From: Opitutus sp.
GTDB lineage: Bacteria; Verrucomicrobiota; Verrucomicrobiia; Opitutales; Opitutaceae
Assembly (NCBI GenBank): GCA_013821985.1
Contig: PNJQ01000002.1
Coordinates: forward strand, 1 to 64,000
Reading direction: 5' to 3'
Length of the DNA: 64,000 nt
Part shown: piece after piece, positions 9,326 through 17,706 of the stretch
Numbering within the stretch: the stretch's first letter is position 1
Layout: each line of letters opens with the position of its first letter
The notes under the pieces: generated by a model
Databases searched by the model: none
Told to the model about the DNA's origin: nothing
The model's input: the letters and a program-made list of their open reading frames with translations, nothing else
Program-made: the position numbers and the translations under genes

Positions 9326-10351
9326 TCATCGTTTCACCGCGCCGATGCCGGGGCGGTCGGGCAAGGTGATTTTTCCGTCGACGATGCGCGCGCCGTCGAA
9401 CGGATCGTCTTTGATGAGCAACGCGCCGTCGAGGTCGGCCCAATCAACCAGCGGCGAGAGTTGCGCGGCGGCGGAGATGGCGCACGAGGTCTCGGTCATG
9501 CAACCGAGCATGAGTTTCATCCCGAGTGAGCGCGCGAGGATGATGGTTTTGTGCGCCTCGCGGAGGCCGGTGCTCTTCATCAGCTTGATGTTGATGCCGT
9601 CGAACACGCCGCGCAGACGTGGGACATCGCCGACGCGTTGCAGGCTCTCGTCGGCGATGAGCGGGAGCGGACTGCGCTCGCGCAACCACGCGGTGTCGTC
9701 GAGCGCGGTTTTTGGCATCGGCTGCTCGATGTAGAGGACGTTGCGCTCCGCGAGCCACTCGATCATCCGCAGGGCCTCGGTGCGGTCGGTCCAGCCCTGG
9801 TTGGCATCAACCGTGAGCGGCGTGGCGGTGACTTCGCGAATGGTCGTGATGAGCGCGCGGTCGGTCGCGGCGTCGCGGCCGAGTTTCACTTTGAGAATTT
9901 TGTATTCCGACGCTTCGCGTGTTTTTTCGCGCACGACTTCGGGCGTATCGATGCCGATCGTGAACGACGTGACGGGCGCCTTCGCCGGATTGAGTCCCCA
10001 CAAGCGGAACCAAGGCGCGCCGAGCTTTTTGCCGATCCAGTCGTGCAGCGCGATGTCGATGGCCGCCTTCGCGGCGGAGTTACCCGACGCGAGCGCGTCG
10101 AGGGCGGGCAGAATTTCCTCGAGTTGGAACGGATCGCGCACGTCGGCGAGCAGCGGCGTGGCGCGCGAGAAAAACGAGGCGGCGGTCTCCTGGGTTTCGC
10201 CGAGGTAGGGCGGCATCGCGGATTCGCCGTAGCCGACGACGCCGTCGTGCTCGATTTCGATGAGCATCGCCGGGGTGGACGTGCGGGTGTTGGACGCGAT
10301 GCCGAACGCGTGACGAAGAATCAAGGTGTGCGGGCGGAAGCGGAGCTGCAT
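9326..10351 (-). CDS. Dipeptide epimerase (L-Ala-D/L-Glu type), enolase superfamily
   Basis: The 341-residue protein has the muconate-lactonizing subgroup layout. The catalytic KxK is in ILKVKLG near residue 154; metal ligands are in LTVDANQGW, LYIEQP and LIADESL near residues 180, 209 and 231; the second catalytic lysine is in INIKLMKSTG near 258. L-Ala-D/L-Glu epimerases (YcjG/YkfB) convert the murein dipeptide so it can be degraded, which fits the neighbouring recycling genes. Other dipeptide specificities exist in this subgroup, so substrate identity rests on context. It is the most upstream gene of the minus-strand group. Confidence 0.88.
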   Translation of the reverse strand: MQLRFRPHTLILRHAFGIASNTRTSTPAMLIEIEHDGVVGYGESAMPPYLGETQETAASFFSRATPLLADVRDPFQLEEILPALDALASGNSAAKAAIDIALHDWIGKKLGAPWFRLWGLNPAKAPVTSFTIGIDTPEVVREKTREASEYKILKVKLGRDAATDRALITTIREVTATPLTVDANQGWTDRTEALRMIEWLAERNVLYIEQPMPKTALDDTAWLRERSPLPLIADESLQRVGDVPRLRGVFDGINIKLMKSTGLREAHKTIILARSLGMKLMLGCMTETSCAISAAAQLSPLVDWADLDGALLIKDDPFDGARIVDGKITLPDRPGIGAVKR

Positions 10352-10453
10352 GACGCGAGGGGTGTAGCGGACCGCGATTTCGCCTGGCGGGCAAAGGTGA
10401 AACAGCGCCGAGGCTGGGCCGGAGGCGGGAGCGGCTACGTTGTGCTCAAGGTG

Positions 10454-10477
10454 GTCGCCGCTGTCCCCAGCGGCGAC
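10454..10477. repeat. Perfect 10-bp hairpin
   Basis: gtcgccgctg, loop tccc, cagcggcgac. It lies about 100 bp upstream of the minus-strand epimerase gene. It resembles the other dispersed palindromes in being very GC-rich and perfectly paired, but has no T-run on either side. Confidence 0.55.
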
Positions 10478-10751
10478 GGACAGGCGACGCGCGGCGCGCG
10501 GCGCACGAAACTGAGGCGCGCGCCATGAATTGCGAAACGCGAGCCAGGTTGATTGGGTCGGTGGACGTCGCTCGTGAGATTTTCACGCTGCGTGCGGGCC
10601 ACCGCCGACCACAACACCGTGCATTCTTTGGTAAAGGATTCGCGCTTTTTGACGGGATAAGCCGTGATGACTTCGCTCACGTTGTTTATGTTCAACAGTT
10701 TGTTGTCTTTCATCCCTTTTGTCCCGCGACCAATGCCCGCCAATCCTTGGC

Positions 10752-10768
10752 TTGCAACTCAGTCTCAA
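10752..10768. promoter_or_regulatory. Putative Fur-box-like operator upstream of feoA
   Basis: TTGCAACTCAGTCTCAA is an imperfect 8-1-8 inverted repeat that resembles the TTGAGAATnATTCTCAA style of Fur site. It ends 22 bases before the feoA ATG. Iron-responsive control of feo by Fur is common. The match is partial, so this is a suggestion. Confidence 0.4.
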
Positions 10769-10790
10769 TCGCGTTTTCTCGGCGTTGCGA

Positions 10791-11045
10791 ATGTCCACGC
10801 CATTCCAAGATCTCTCCCCCCTCTGCCAGCTGTCTCCCGGCATGACGGGACGCGTTTGCCGGCTCAGCGGCGACGAAGGATTTTGCCAGCGGGTGCGCGA
10901 GATGGGGTTTGGGGAAGCGGCGTTGGTGACGAAAATTTCGGGCAGCGCCACGAGCCTCTGCCTCATCAACGGAACCCGCATCGCGCTCAATCACAGCGCG
11001 GCGATGAGCATCCTGGTCGAGCGGTTGCCGGCCGGGGCGCGGTAA
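10791..11045 (+). CDS. feoA: FeoA domain protein, ferrous iron transport
   Basis: This 84-residue SH3-like protein reads MSTPFQDLSPLCQL, then CRLSGDEGFCQRVREMGF and GTRIALNHSAAMSILVE, the standard FeoA pattern (LxxGxxGxV...LxxxGxxxG...ALRxxxAxxIxV). The ATG at 10791 is chosen because the family begins about ten residues before LSPG; in-frame codons upstream would run through the Fur-like site. FeoA is a small cytoplasmic partner of the FeoB transporter, encoded 75 bp downstream. Confidence 0.9.
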   Translation: MSTPFQDLSPLCQLSPGMTGRVCRLSGDEGFCQRVREMGFGEAALVTKISGSATSLCLINGTRIALNHSAAMSILVERLPAGAR

Positions 11046-11120
11046 TTCCGCCGCCATGTCCGGTTCGCGCGTCTCTCGCGCTCCGCACCCCGCGACGATC
11101 ATACGTCGCTCCTCGCGCCG

Positions 11121-13271
11121 ATGAAGAACACCGAGCCGCTCCCGTCGCACATCGCTTTGTCTGGCGCCAAGCGCCCCGCATCGGCCAGCGACCGCACGCC
11201 GGTCTATGCGATGGTGGGCAACCCGAATTGCGGCAAGACGACGCTCTTCAACGCGCTCACCGGCCTCCGCCAAAAAGTCGGCAACTATCCCGGCGTCACC
11301 GTGGAGAAAAAGGTCGGCACCGCCTACTCGCAACATGGGCGTCCGATCCAAGTCATCGATCTGCCGGGCGCCTACTCGCTGGCCGCGCGTTCGCCGGATG
11401 AAGCGGTGTTGCGCGACGTGTTGCTCGGCCGCCGCGAGGACACGCCGCAACCCGACCGCATCGTCTGCGTCGTCGATGCTTCAAACCTCGAGCGCAATCT
11501 CTACCTCGTTCATCAGATTCTCGATCTTGGCCGGCCCGTCATCGTCGCGCTGAACATGATGGACATTGCCGCCGACGCGGGCGTGAAGATCGATGCCCAA
11601 GCGCTCGAGCGCGAGCTCGGCGTCCCGGTCATCCCCTGCGAAGCCGTGCGCGGCAAGGGCCTGCTGGAGCTGCGCCTCGCCATGAGCCGCGTGGAACTTT
11701 CCCTTGCGAAACACCGGTGGGACGTCCCGGGCCCGATCGCGCCCGCCGTTGCGGACTTGCAGGCGTCGCTCGTGCAAAACGACGCGCGCTCGCCGCTCGT
11801 CGCGCGCGCCGAGGCGCTGTTGCTGTTGACGGATTTCGACACGGTGCGCGTCGCAGGCTCGAAGCAACTCTCGCCGCGCACGCACGAAATCCTCGGTCAG
11901 TGGCGCGACCGCTGGACGAAGGACGGGACGGATTGGTCCGCCGTGTTGATTCGCAGCCGCTACGATGCGATCGCGGTGTTGTGTGAGGACGTCGTGCTCC
12001 GCGCCCGCGACCAGCGGCCCTCCGTTTCCGATCGGATCGACGCCGTGCTGTGTCACTCGATCTGGGGCTGGTTCGTATTCGCGGGCATCATGGCCGTGAT
12101 GTTCTTCTCCATCTTCACGCTCGCCGAATACCCGATGAACTGGATCGACGAGAACGTCGCCGCGCTCGGCGATGGCGTGAAGAACGCGATGGCGCCCGGC
12201 CCGCTGCGCGACCTGTTCACCGACGGCATCATCGGTGGCGTAGGCGGCATCGTGATTTTCCTGCCGCAAATTTTGATTCTGTTTTTCTTCGTCGGACTGC
12301 TCGAAAGCACCGGCTACATGGCGCGCGCGGCGTTTATCATGGACCGGCCGATGAGCCGCGTCGGCCTGAACGGCCGGTCGTTCATCCCGCTGCTCGGCTC
12401 CTACGCGTGTGCGATTCCCGGCATCATGGCCACACGCACGATCGAGAACGCGCGCGACCGTCTGGTCACTATTCTCGTCGCGCCGTTGATGAGCTGCTCG
12501 GCCCGCCTGCCGGTTTATCTGCTCATGATCGCGATGCTGCTGCCCGGCGAGACCGTCCCGGCCCTGCAAAAGGCTGGGCTGATGCTGCTCATGTATGGCC
12601 TCGGCACCGTTGGCGCGTTTTTCTTCGCCTGGCTCTTCAAGCGCTACCTCGTGAAAGGCGGCACGCCGCACATGATCATGGAGCTGCCGCCGTATCAGCC
12701 GCCGCGGTTCAAGGAAATTTCCCGCCACATGCTGGAGCGCGGCTGGTTGTTCCTGAAAAACGCCGGCACGATCATCCTCGCGATCTCCATCGTGCTCTGG
12801 GTGCTGACGACTTACCCGAAACACCCGAATCCGGACGCGACTGCCACCGAGCAGATCGCGCACAGCTTCGCCGGTCAGGCCGGTCACGTGCTGGAACCGG
12901 TCATCCAGCCGCTCGGCTTCGATTGGCGCATCGGGATTGGACTCATCACGTCGTTCGCGGCACGCGAAGTGTTCGTCAGCTCGATGGGCGTGATCTTCGG
13001 GGTCGAGAGTGCCGACGACGACACGACGCCGTTGCGCGAAAAAATGGGCGAGGCGCAATGGCCGGACGGCGCGCCTCTCTTCACGCCGCTCGTCTGCCTT
13101 TCGCTGATGGTGTTCTACGTTTTCGCGATGCAGTGCATGGCCACGCTCGCGGTCGTGAAGCGCGAAACGAATTCCTGGCGCTGGCCGCTCTTCCAAATCG
13201 GCTACATGACCGGCACGGCGTGGCTCGCGTGCTTCGCAGTCTATCAAATCGGCCGCGCGTTGGGATTTTGA
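11121..13271 (+). CDS. feoB: Ferrous iron transporter B
   Basis: FeoB is the inner-membrane Fe(II) transporter with an N-terminal G domain. In this 716-residue protein the G1 loop GNPNCGKTTLFNALTG is near residue 32, G2 lies in NYPGVTVEKKVG, G3 is DLPGAYSL and G4 is NMMD. The membrane half has the two inverted gate motifs, with SFIPLLGSYACAIPGIMATR and LMSCSARLPVYLLMIAMLLP in the first, and a TSFAAREVFVSSMGVIFGV segment in the second. Full length matches single-chain FeoB. It follows feoA and precedes the small FeoB-associated gene in the same direction. Confidence 0.97.
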   Translation: MKNTEPLPSHIALSGAKRPASASDRTPVYAMVGNPNCGKTTLFNALTGLRQKVGNYPGVTVEKKVGTAYSQHGRPIQVIDLPGAYSLAARSPDEAVLRDVLLGRREDTPQPDRIVCVVDASNLERNLYLVHQILDLGRPVIVALNMMDIAADAGVKIDAQALERELGVPVIPCEAVRGKGLLELRLAMSRVELSLAKHRWDVPGPIAPAVADLQASLVQNDARSPLVARAEALLLLTDFDTVRVAGSKQLSPRTHEILGQWRDRWTKDGTDWSAVLIRSRYDAIAVLCEDVVLRARDQRPSVSDRIDAVLCHSIWGWFVFAGIMAVMFFSIFTLAEYPMNWIDENVAALGDGVKNAMAPGPLRDLFTDGIIGGVGGIVIFLPQILILFFFVGLLESTGYMARAAFIMDRPMSRVGLNGRSFIPLLGSYACAIPGIMATRTIENARDRLVTILVAPLMSCSARLPVYLLMIAMLLPGETVPALQKAGLMLLMYGLGTVGAFFFAWLFKRYLVKGGTPHMIMELPPYQPPRFKEISRHMLERGWLFLKNAGTIILAISIVLWVLTTYPKHPNPDATATEQIAHSFAGQAGHVLEPVIQPLGFDWRIGIGLITSFAAREVFVSSMGVIFGVESADDDTTPLREKMGEAQWPDGAPLFTPLVCLSLMVFYVFAMQCMATLAVVKRETNSWRWPLFQIGYMTGTAWLACFAVYQIGRALGF

Positions 13272-13385
13272 TGATGGTCACCACGAAAGACACGAAACAC
13301 GCGAAATGGTCCGAACCACCCTCGGCCGCTTGACCGTCTGATTGGCTTTCGTGTCGTTCGTGTGTTTCTTGGTCCTCCTCTGCAC

Positions 13386-13553
13386 ATGTCTTCCGAACTT
13401 CAATCCATCCTCGCTCTCGGAATCGTCGCCCTCGCGGCCGCCTACCTGATGCGCGCGTGGTTCGGGAAGAAGAAATCCACCGGCTGCGGCAGTGATTGCG
13501 GTGCGGTCAGCCCGGAAATCAAACAGCTCCACGCCCGCCTGAAGAAAAAGTAG
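13386..13553 (+). CDS. FeoB-associated Cys-rich membrane protein
   Basis: This 55-residue protein starts with a single transmembrane helix (QSILALGIVALAAAYLMRAW), followed by KKKSTGCGSDCGAVS and a basic tail. A one-helix protein with a CGxxC motif after feoB is the usual form of the FeoB-associated Cys-rich family. It may help present iron or tune FeoB. It is 114 bp after feoB. Its precise role is unknown even in studied relatives. Confidence 0.8.
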   Translation: MSSELQSILALGIVALAAAYLMRAWFGKKKSTGCGSDCGAVSPEIKQLHARLKKK

Positions 13554-13571
13554 GTCCGGCTTCAGTCGGAC
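13554..13571. repeat. Short family C hairpin after the FeoB-associated gene
   Basis: GTCCG and CGGAC flank gcttcagt, starting immediately after the stop codon. It resembles the 'cttcag' hairpin at 5281. Confidence 0.45.
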
Positions 13572-13751
13572 CCACGTTCGGACCATGCCTCGCGTCGCGC
13601 GTGCTGAAATGAAGCTTGGCGAAGGCTGATCCCCTCTGCCCGCCATCGGGCGCGCCCGCCCCCCCTAAGTTTTCTCCACGCATTGCCAGCTCTGTCCGGC
13701 AAAACAGAATGGGTCCAGCATCGCGGCCGGTTAGATTTTTTGCGCTTTCCC

Positions 13752-15140
13752 ATGATCTCGCTGAAGTCCCTTCGTTGCCTCGCCACCGCGATATTGATCG
13801 CGCCGCTATTCACGCTCGCCGCCATTCCCGAGCGGGAAAAATCGATTCCGAGCGCCCACGAGCGCGCCATCGGCCAACCCGACTGGGTCCGCCGCGGCAC
13901 CATCTACGAAATCAACGTCCGCCAATACTCCGCGGCGGGAAAACTCACCGCCGTCACCGCCGATCTCCCGCGCCTCGAAGCCCTCGGCGTCGATATTCTT
14001 TGGCTGATGCCGATCCATCCGATCGGCGAACTCCACCGCAAGGGTCCGCTCGGCAGCTACTACGCGGCCAAGGACTATTTCGCCGTCAACCCCGAGTTCG
14101 GCACCGATGCCGATCTCCGCGCGCTCATCGACGCCGCGCACGCGCGCGGCATGCGCGTGATCCTTGACTGGGTCGGCAACCACGTCTCGCCCGACAACCC
14201 GCTCGTGCAAACGCATCCGGAATTTTTCGCGCGTGACCACGCAGGGAAACTCATGCCGCCGCTCGGCACGGATTGGACCGACGTCGTGCAATTCGACTTC
14301 TCCGCGCCGGGTCTGCTCGACTACCAAGCCTCCGCGCTTTTGCACTGGGTGCAGAAGTTCGGCATCGACGGTTTCCGCTGTGACGTCGCGTGGGGATTGC
14401 CGACGCCTTTCTGGGACGAACTCACCGCGCGCGTGCGCGCCGTGAAGCCCGACGCTTTTTTCCTCGCTGAGGCCGAGTTGCCGCAGGAACAAATCCGCGG
14501 CTTCAACACCTCCTACGGCTTCGACCTGCACCACGCGATGAACTCGATCGCGCAGGGCAAAAAATCCGCGTCCGCGATCGACGAAGCGCTCGCGAAGATC
14601 CGCGCCACGTTTCCCGCCGGGAGTTCGCTGATGATCTTCACGAGCAGTCACGACGAGAACAGCTGGGCCGGCACCGAGTTCGAGCGGATGGGCATGGGCT
14701 ACGCGCCGTTCGCCGTGCTGACGTTTCTCCTCGATGGCGTGCCGATGATCTACAACGGCCAGGAAATCGGCCTCGACCGTCGCCTCGAGTTCTTCACCCG
14801 CGACCCGATCGTCTGGCCGAAGGAAACGCATCCGACCTCGCAGCTCTACCACCTCCTCACGCGCCTTCGCCGCACGAATCCCGCGTTGCACACCGGCGCA
14901 TCGATGCGCCGCCTCGACACGACCGACAACGCGACCTTTTACGCCGTGCTCCGCGAAGCCGCCGGGAAGAAGATCGTCGGCTTCCTCAATCTCACCGCGA
15001 AAGACGCCAAAGCCGACGTTTTCGATCCGACGTTCGCAGGCAAGTGGCGCGACGCGTTCACCGGCGAGATCGTCACCTTCGACGCGCGCGTCCCGCTCGA
15101 CCTGAAAGCCTGGCGCTTCCGCGTGCTTTTGTCGGAGTGA
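13752..15140 (+). CDS. Secreted alpha-amylase-family glycoside hydrolase (GH13)
   Basis: The 462-residue protein has a signal peptide (LRCLATAILIAPLFTLAA) and all four GH13 conserved regions: DWVGNHVSPDN near residue 139, GFRCDVAWG with the nucleophile Asp near 206, FFLAEAEL with the acid Glu near 237, and FTSSHDENSW with His-Asp near 297. YEINVRQYSAAGKLTAV at the start of the barrel resembles maltodextrin-acting and trehalose-synthase-like branches. The substrate is an alpha-glucan or oligosaccharide, but I cannot assign a subfamily. I chose the ATG at 13752 because it starts directly at the signal peptide. Its 3' end overlaps the convergent Vsr gene. Confidence 0.9.
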   Translation: MISLKSLRCLATAILIAPLFTLAAIPEREKSIPSAHERAIGQPDWVRRGTIYEINVRQYSAAGKLTAVTADLPRLEALGVDILWLMPIHPIGELHRKGPLGSYYAAKDYFAVNPEFGTDADLRALIDAAHARGMRVILDWVGNHVSPDNPLVQTHPEFFARDHAGKLMPPLGTDWTDVVQFDFSAPGLLDYQASALLHWVQKFGIDGFRCDVAWGLPTPFWDELTARVRAVKPDAFFLAEAELPQEQIRGFNTSYGFDLHHAMNSIAQGKKSASAIDEALAKIRATFPAGSSLMIFTSSHDENSWAGTEFERMGMGYAPFAVLTFLLDGVPMIYNGQEIGLDRRLEFFTRDPIVWPKETHPTSQLYHLLTRLRRTNPALHTGASMRRLDTTDNATFYAVLREAAGKKIVGFLNLTAKDAKADVFDPTFAGKWRDAFTGEIVTFDARVPLDLKAWRFRVLLSE

Positions 15141-15585
15141 GTTGCCGGTAGGGCGCGGACTCCGTCCGCGCCGTGTCGTCGATTTGCAAAAGCCGCGCAA
15201 GTCGCCGCTTCAATCGTTCGGGCCTTTTCGTCTCGCACTCCCAGACGACGAGAGGGCGCCACCCAAGTTTTCGCAGCTTCTTTTTCTGGAGCGCATCTCT
15301 TGAAACGTTCGCGGCAAACTTCGACAACCAGAAATCGCGATTTGCCGTCGGCGTGGTGGTGCGAATGCACCCGACATGCCGGTGCCAAAAGCAGCCGTGA
15401 ACGAAAACCACAAGCTTGCGCGCCGGCAGCACGATGTCGGGACGTCCAGGCAGCGTCCTGTTTTTTGGTCCGTTTACAGTGAACCGAACGCCCATTGCGT
15501 GGAGTTCGCATCGGACGGCGATTTCTGGCGCGGTGTGCTTTTGGCGCACGCGAGCCATCAGCGCGCTACGTTCGACGCGGCTCAT
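15073..15585 (-). CDS. vsr: Very short patch repair (Vsr) endonuclease
   Basis: Vsr nicks next to T:G mismatches created by deamination of 5-methylcytosine, and its genes usually accompany C5 methyltransferases. The protein (about 170 residues) carries VERSALMARVRQKHTAPE, LPGRPDIVLPARKLVVFVHG, CFWHRHVGC and WRPLVVWECE, the complete Vsr pattern with its catalytic Asp and zinc-binding Cys/His. I chose the ATG at 15585, matching the MSxVxRSxxMxRI start of the family; the frame stays open upstream to 15645. The C-terminal tail beyond residue 135 overlaps the end of the convergent GH13 gene by 68 bp and may be non-native. Confidence 0.92.
   Translation of the reverse strand: MSRVERSALMARVRQKHTAPEIAVRCELHAMGVRFTVNGPKNRTLPGRPDIVLPARKLVVFVHGCFWHRHVGCIRTTTPTANRDFWLSKFAANVSRDALQKKKLRKLGWRPLVVWECETKRPERLKRRLARLLQIDDTARTESAPYRQLTPTKARGSARLSGRAGRARRR
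15152..15172. repeat. Short perfect hairpin between GH13 gene and RM module
   Basis: GGCGCGGAC, loop tcc, GTCCGCGCC. It lies just past the GH13 stop and inside the C-terminal tail of vsr. It may mark the left boundary of the inserted restriction-modification module or act as a transcription end. Confidence 0.5.
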
Positions 15586-15604
15586 GCGGCTGGTGGACGA
15601 ACGC

Positions 15605-16453
15605 TTAGAGCCCCCGGAACTTCGTCGAGTAGAGGTGCGAGACACGCTGAATCAATGAAGGATAGGTTACGATTTTATCGACCAATCCATTCATCCCAGT
15701 CGCAACAGAAACGCTCGTCCCGTCGTTGGGGCAATTGACCATGGTGACACCAAGCGCGTCGAATCCATGTTCTCGCTCATCGCTGCGGCGGGGCAACTGC
15801 ATCACTTTTTCCAGCGTGCCGTTTGCCGCGGCCGGCTGCTTGTGCGGATTGAGGACGTATTTCCCTGCGCGAACTTTCTTCCTGTTCCGGTCGGGACTAA
15901 CGAACGAATCAGCGCAGTTGATCATCACGAACGCCGCAGCGATCGCGCTGTTGGTGTCGCCGTGAATGGTTTGGAACGACGAAGCCAGCTCATCGAATAG
16001 GCGGGGACGCGCTTTCTGATGCTCCGTCATGCACGCCTTGGCTTCGAGTGCGACCAAGACGTTCGAGACTGCGGCCGCGCGAAGCACAGGCAGGTTGGCG
16101 AGTTCAGCAGCTTCCGCATCGCTCAAACAAACCTGCATTTGCTTGCCGTATTCCGCGAACGTGAGCGACTTTGCCGGGTCGGTCGAAGGCTTCGCCACCA
16201 CCAGGTCGAGGTTCTTCTTCCGGTTCTGCTTAAAGTCGTGAAGTTCGTGGTTGATGCCGAAGCCGACCTTTCCAGCGGTGACGTGTTCGCGCAGGAGTTC
16301 GCAGGAACGCATTACATCGAAGAGCACCGCCCAGCACGCGATCTTGCTGTGTCGATCACTGCGAGAGTGATATTGCCAGCGATTGCCGTGCTGATCCTCG
16401 ATGCGCATCGCATCGATTGAACGCGCAATGATCGCTTCGCCGAGGGCACTCAC
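15605..16453 (-). CDS. Putative type II restriction endonuclease
   Basis: The 282-residue protein is encoded between a C5 methyltransferase and vsr and starts with a GTG that overlaps the methyltransferase stop by 4 bp (GTGA). NRKKNLDLVVAK followed by VLVALEAKACMTEHQKARP fits a D...ExK nuclease core, with Asp near residue 80 and Glu-Ala-Lys near 135. A further conserved-looking stretch is TIHGDTNSAIAAAFVMINC. I do not recognise a named restriction enzyme. Function is inferred from the operon position and the PD-(D/E)xK-like residues; the recognition site is unknown. Confidence 0.7.
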   Translation of the reverse strand: MSALGEAIIARSIDAMRIEDQHGNRWQYHSRSDRHSKIACWAVLFDVMRSCELLREHVTAGKVGFGINHELHDFKQNRKKNLDLVVAKPSTDPAKSLTFAEYGKQMQVCLSDAEAAELANLPVLRAAAVSNVLVALEAKACMTEHQKARPRLFDELASSFQTIHGDTNSAIAAAFVMINCADSFVSPDRNRKKVRAGKYVLNPHKQPAAANGTLEKVMQLPRRSDEREHGFDALGVTMVNCPNDGTSVSVATGMNGLVDKIVTYPSLIQRVSHLYSTKFRGL

Positions 16454-17679
16454 GCCACCAACTCCATTTGCCCCCGCATGCGGTCTGCGTGTCGGCGCAG
16501 CGCGGCCAAGAACTCTTGCGGAAAATGGAGGCTACCGGAGCTCAACCGAGAAATAAATCCAGCAGTCGCCTTGTAGGAGAGGGGCTTCGGAGCGAACTGT
16601 AGAAATTGCGTTAGTTCGGGGCGAGCCTTGGCAACCGGCCACATTGAAACGGAAACCGCCAATGCCTTTTGGCGCGGACCACCGAATGCTGCGATCGGCC
16701 ATTTTTTCATCTGATCGAACGACGCGACGCGCAAATCCACTGCGCTCGGCCCGTCGGCCAGTTTTTCGCCGACCCATGCGGCAGCGGGAACGGAGACCGC
16801 GTTGCCGACCAATTTCCAGCGGGCGTTCTTTTTGGCGACGCTTTCGGCCGGCTGTGTCCAATCAGCCGAAAAACCCTGCATGCGTTCGGCGTCTCGGAGA
16901 TCCGGCGTCACAATATTTCCATCCGGCAACCAGATCGCTGGTGACGATGGGATTCCGATGGTTGAACCGCCTTTCAGCGTCGGCAAAGCATCGACGGCCC
17001 ATCCGAGCCCTCGAACCCCCTCGGTCCAATAAAAACCACACGCGCGTCCGCGCCATTCCTCTGTTTCGCGATGCTCGGCATTGTCCGCCATCAAGAGTTC
17101 GAATGGTTCGTAAGCTTTCGAAGCGATTAGAAAGAGCCGCTGACGCCGCTGAGGAAGGCCGAATGCGCGACTGTCCAAAACGCGATAAGCCCACCGATAG
17201 CTCAAGCGCTCCAACTCGCCGGTGACAAACCGCATTGCGTGGCCGCGATCCAAAGCCAGCATAAACGAGACATTTTCCAACAGGACGTGCGGAACGTCTC
17301 GCGAACGAAGCAGCCGAAATACTTCGGAAACCAAGCCCGAATTTTTTCCTGAAATGCCCCGCGTCTTTCCCGCTTGGGATAGGTCTTGGCAGGGGAATCC
17401 ACCGGCAAGCAGTTCCGTCTCAGCGGGAAGCTTTTTGAGCGTCCGAATGTCGCCATGGATCGGAACGCCCGGAAAGCGCGCCTTCAAAACCGCGGTTGCC
17501 GCGGCATCGATTTCGCAATTCAGCAGTGTCCGATGCCCGGCCTGAGAGAGTCCGAGTTCGATGCCACCGATACCCGCGAAAAGTCCGACAACGTTCACAG
17601 CCGTCTGATTAGTCGGAGAATTTCCGATGGCAAGCCAGCCGGTGTCCGTTGCGTCCGAAATCTTTCCCGTTGATGGCAA
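16450..17679 (-). CDS. DNA (cytosine-5-)-methyltransferase of a type II RM system
   Basis: The 409-residue protein has the ordered C5-MTase motifs: I at VVGLFAGIGGIELGL (residue about 30), IV at GGFPCQDLSQAG with the catalytic Cys (about 97), VI at VLLENV (about 136), VIII at LPQRRQRLFLIAS and X at GNAVSVPAAAWVGEKL (about 290). After motif X there is an extra C-terminal part of about 110 residues. It methylates cytosine in the site its partner nuclease would cut. The start at 17679 is provisional, because a GTG at 17598 lies closer to motif I. It is divergent from the amidohydrolase gene at 17707. Confidence 0.93.
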   Translation of the reverse strand: MPSTGKISDATDTGWLAIGNSPTNQTAVNVVGLFAGIGGIELGLSQAGHRTLLNCEIDAAATAVLKARFPGVPIHGDIRTLKKLPAETELLAGGFPCQDLSQAGKTRGISGKNSGLVSEVFRLLRSRDVPHVLLENVSFMLALDRGHAMRFVTGELERLSYRWAYRVLDSRAFGLPQRRQRLFLIASKAYEPFELLMADNAEHRETEEWRGRACGFYWTEGVRGLGWAVDALPTLKGGSTIGIPSSPAIWLPDGNIVTPDLRDAERMQGFSADWTQPAESVAKKNARWKLVGNAVSVPAAAWVGEKLADGPSAVDLRVASFDQMKKWPIAAFGGPRQKALAVSVSMWPVAKARPELTQFLQFAPKPLSYKATAGFISRLSSGSLHFPQEFLAALRRHADRMRGQMELVA

Positions 17680-17706
17680 TTCATGCGGCGCTAGCTTCCC
17701 CGGCCT

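Larger units (their letters stand above)
10352..10790. other. Intergenic region between the epimerase gene and feoA
   Basis: No convincing gene is seen here. The stretch contains a perfect 10-bp-stem hairpin at 10454-10477, an AT-richer segment around 10600-10720, and a Fur-box-like palindrome just before feoA. A 102-codon open frame on the minus strand (10435-10743) covers the hairpin and is not recognisable. The region presumably holds divergent promoters for the epimerase group and feo. Confidence 0.5.

Noticed and set aside
10435-10743. 102-codon minus-strand frame upstream of feoA, with an AT-richer start (MKDNKLLNINNVSEVITAYP)
   Set aside because: Its first half looks more protein-like than a shadow, but the second half runs through a perfect hairpin and it resembles nothing known. 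It is left as unproven.
11481-13247. Minus-strand open frame opposite feoB
   Set aside because: Low-complexity His/Arg/Glu composition; feoB on the plus strand has all family motifs.
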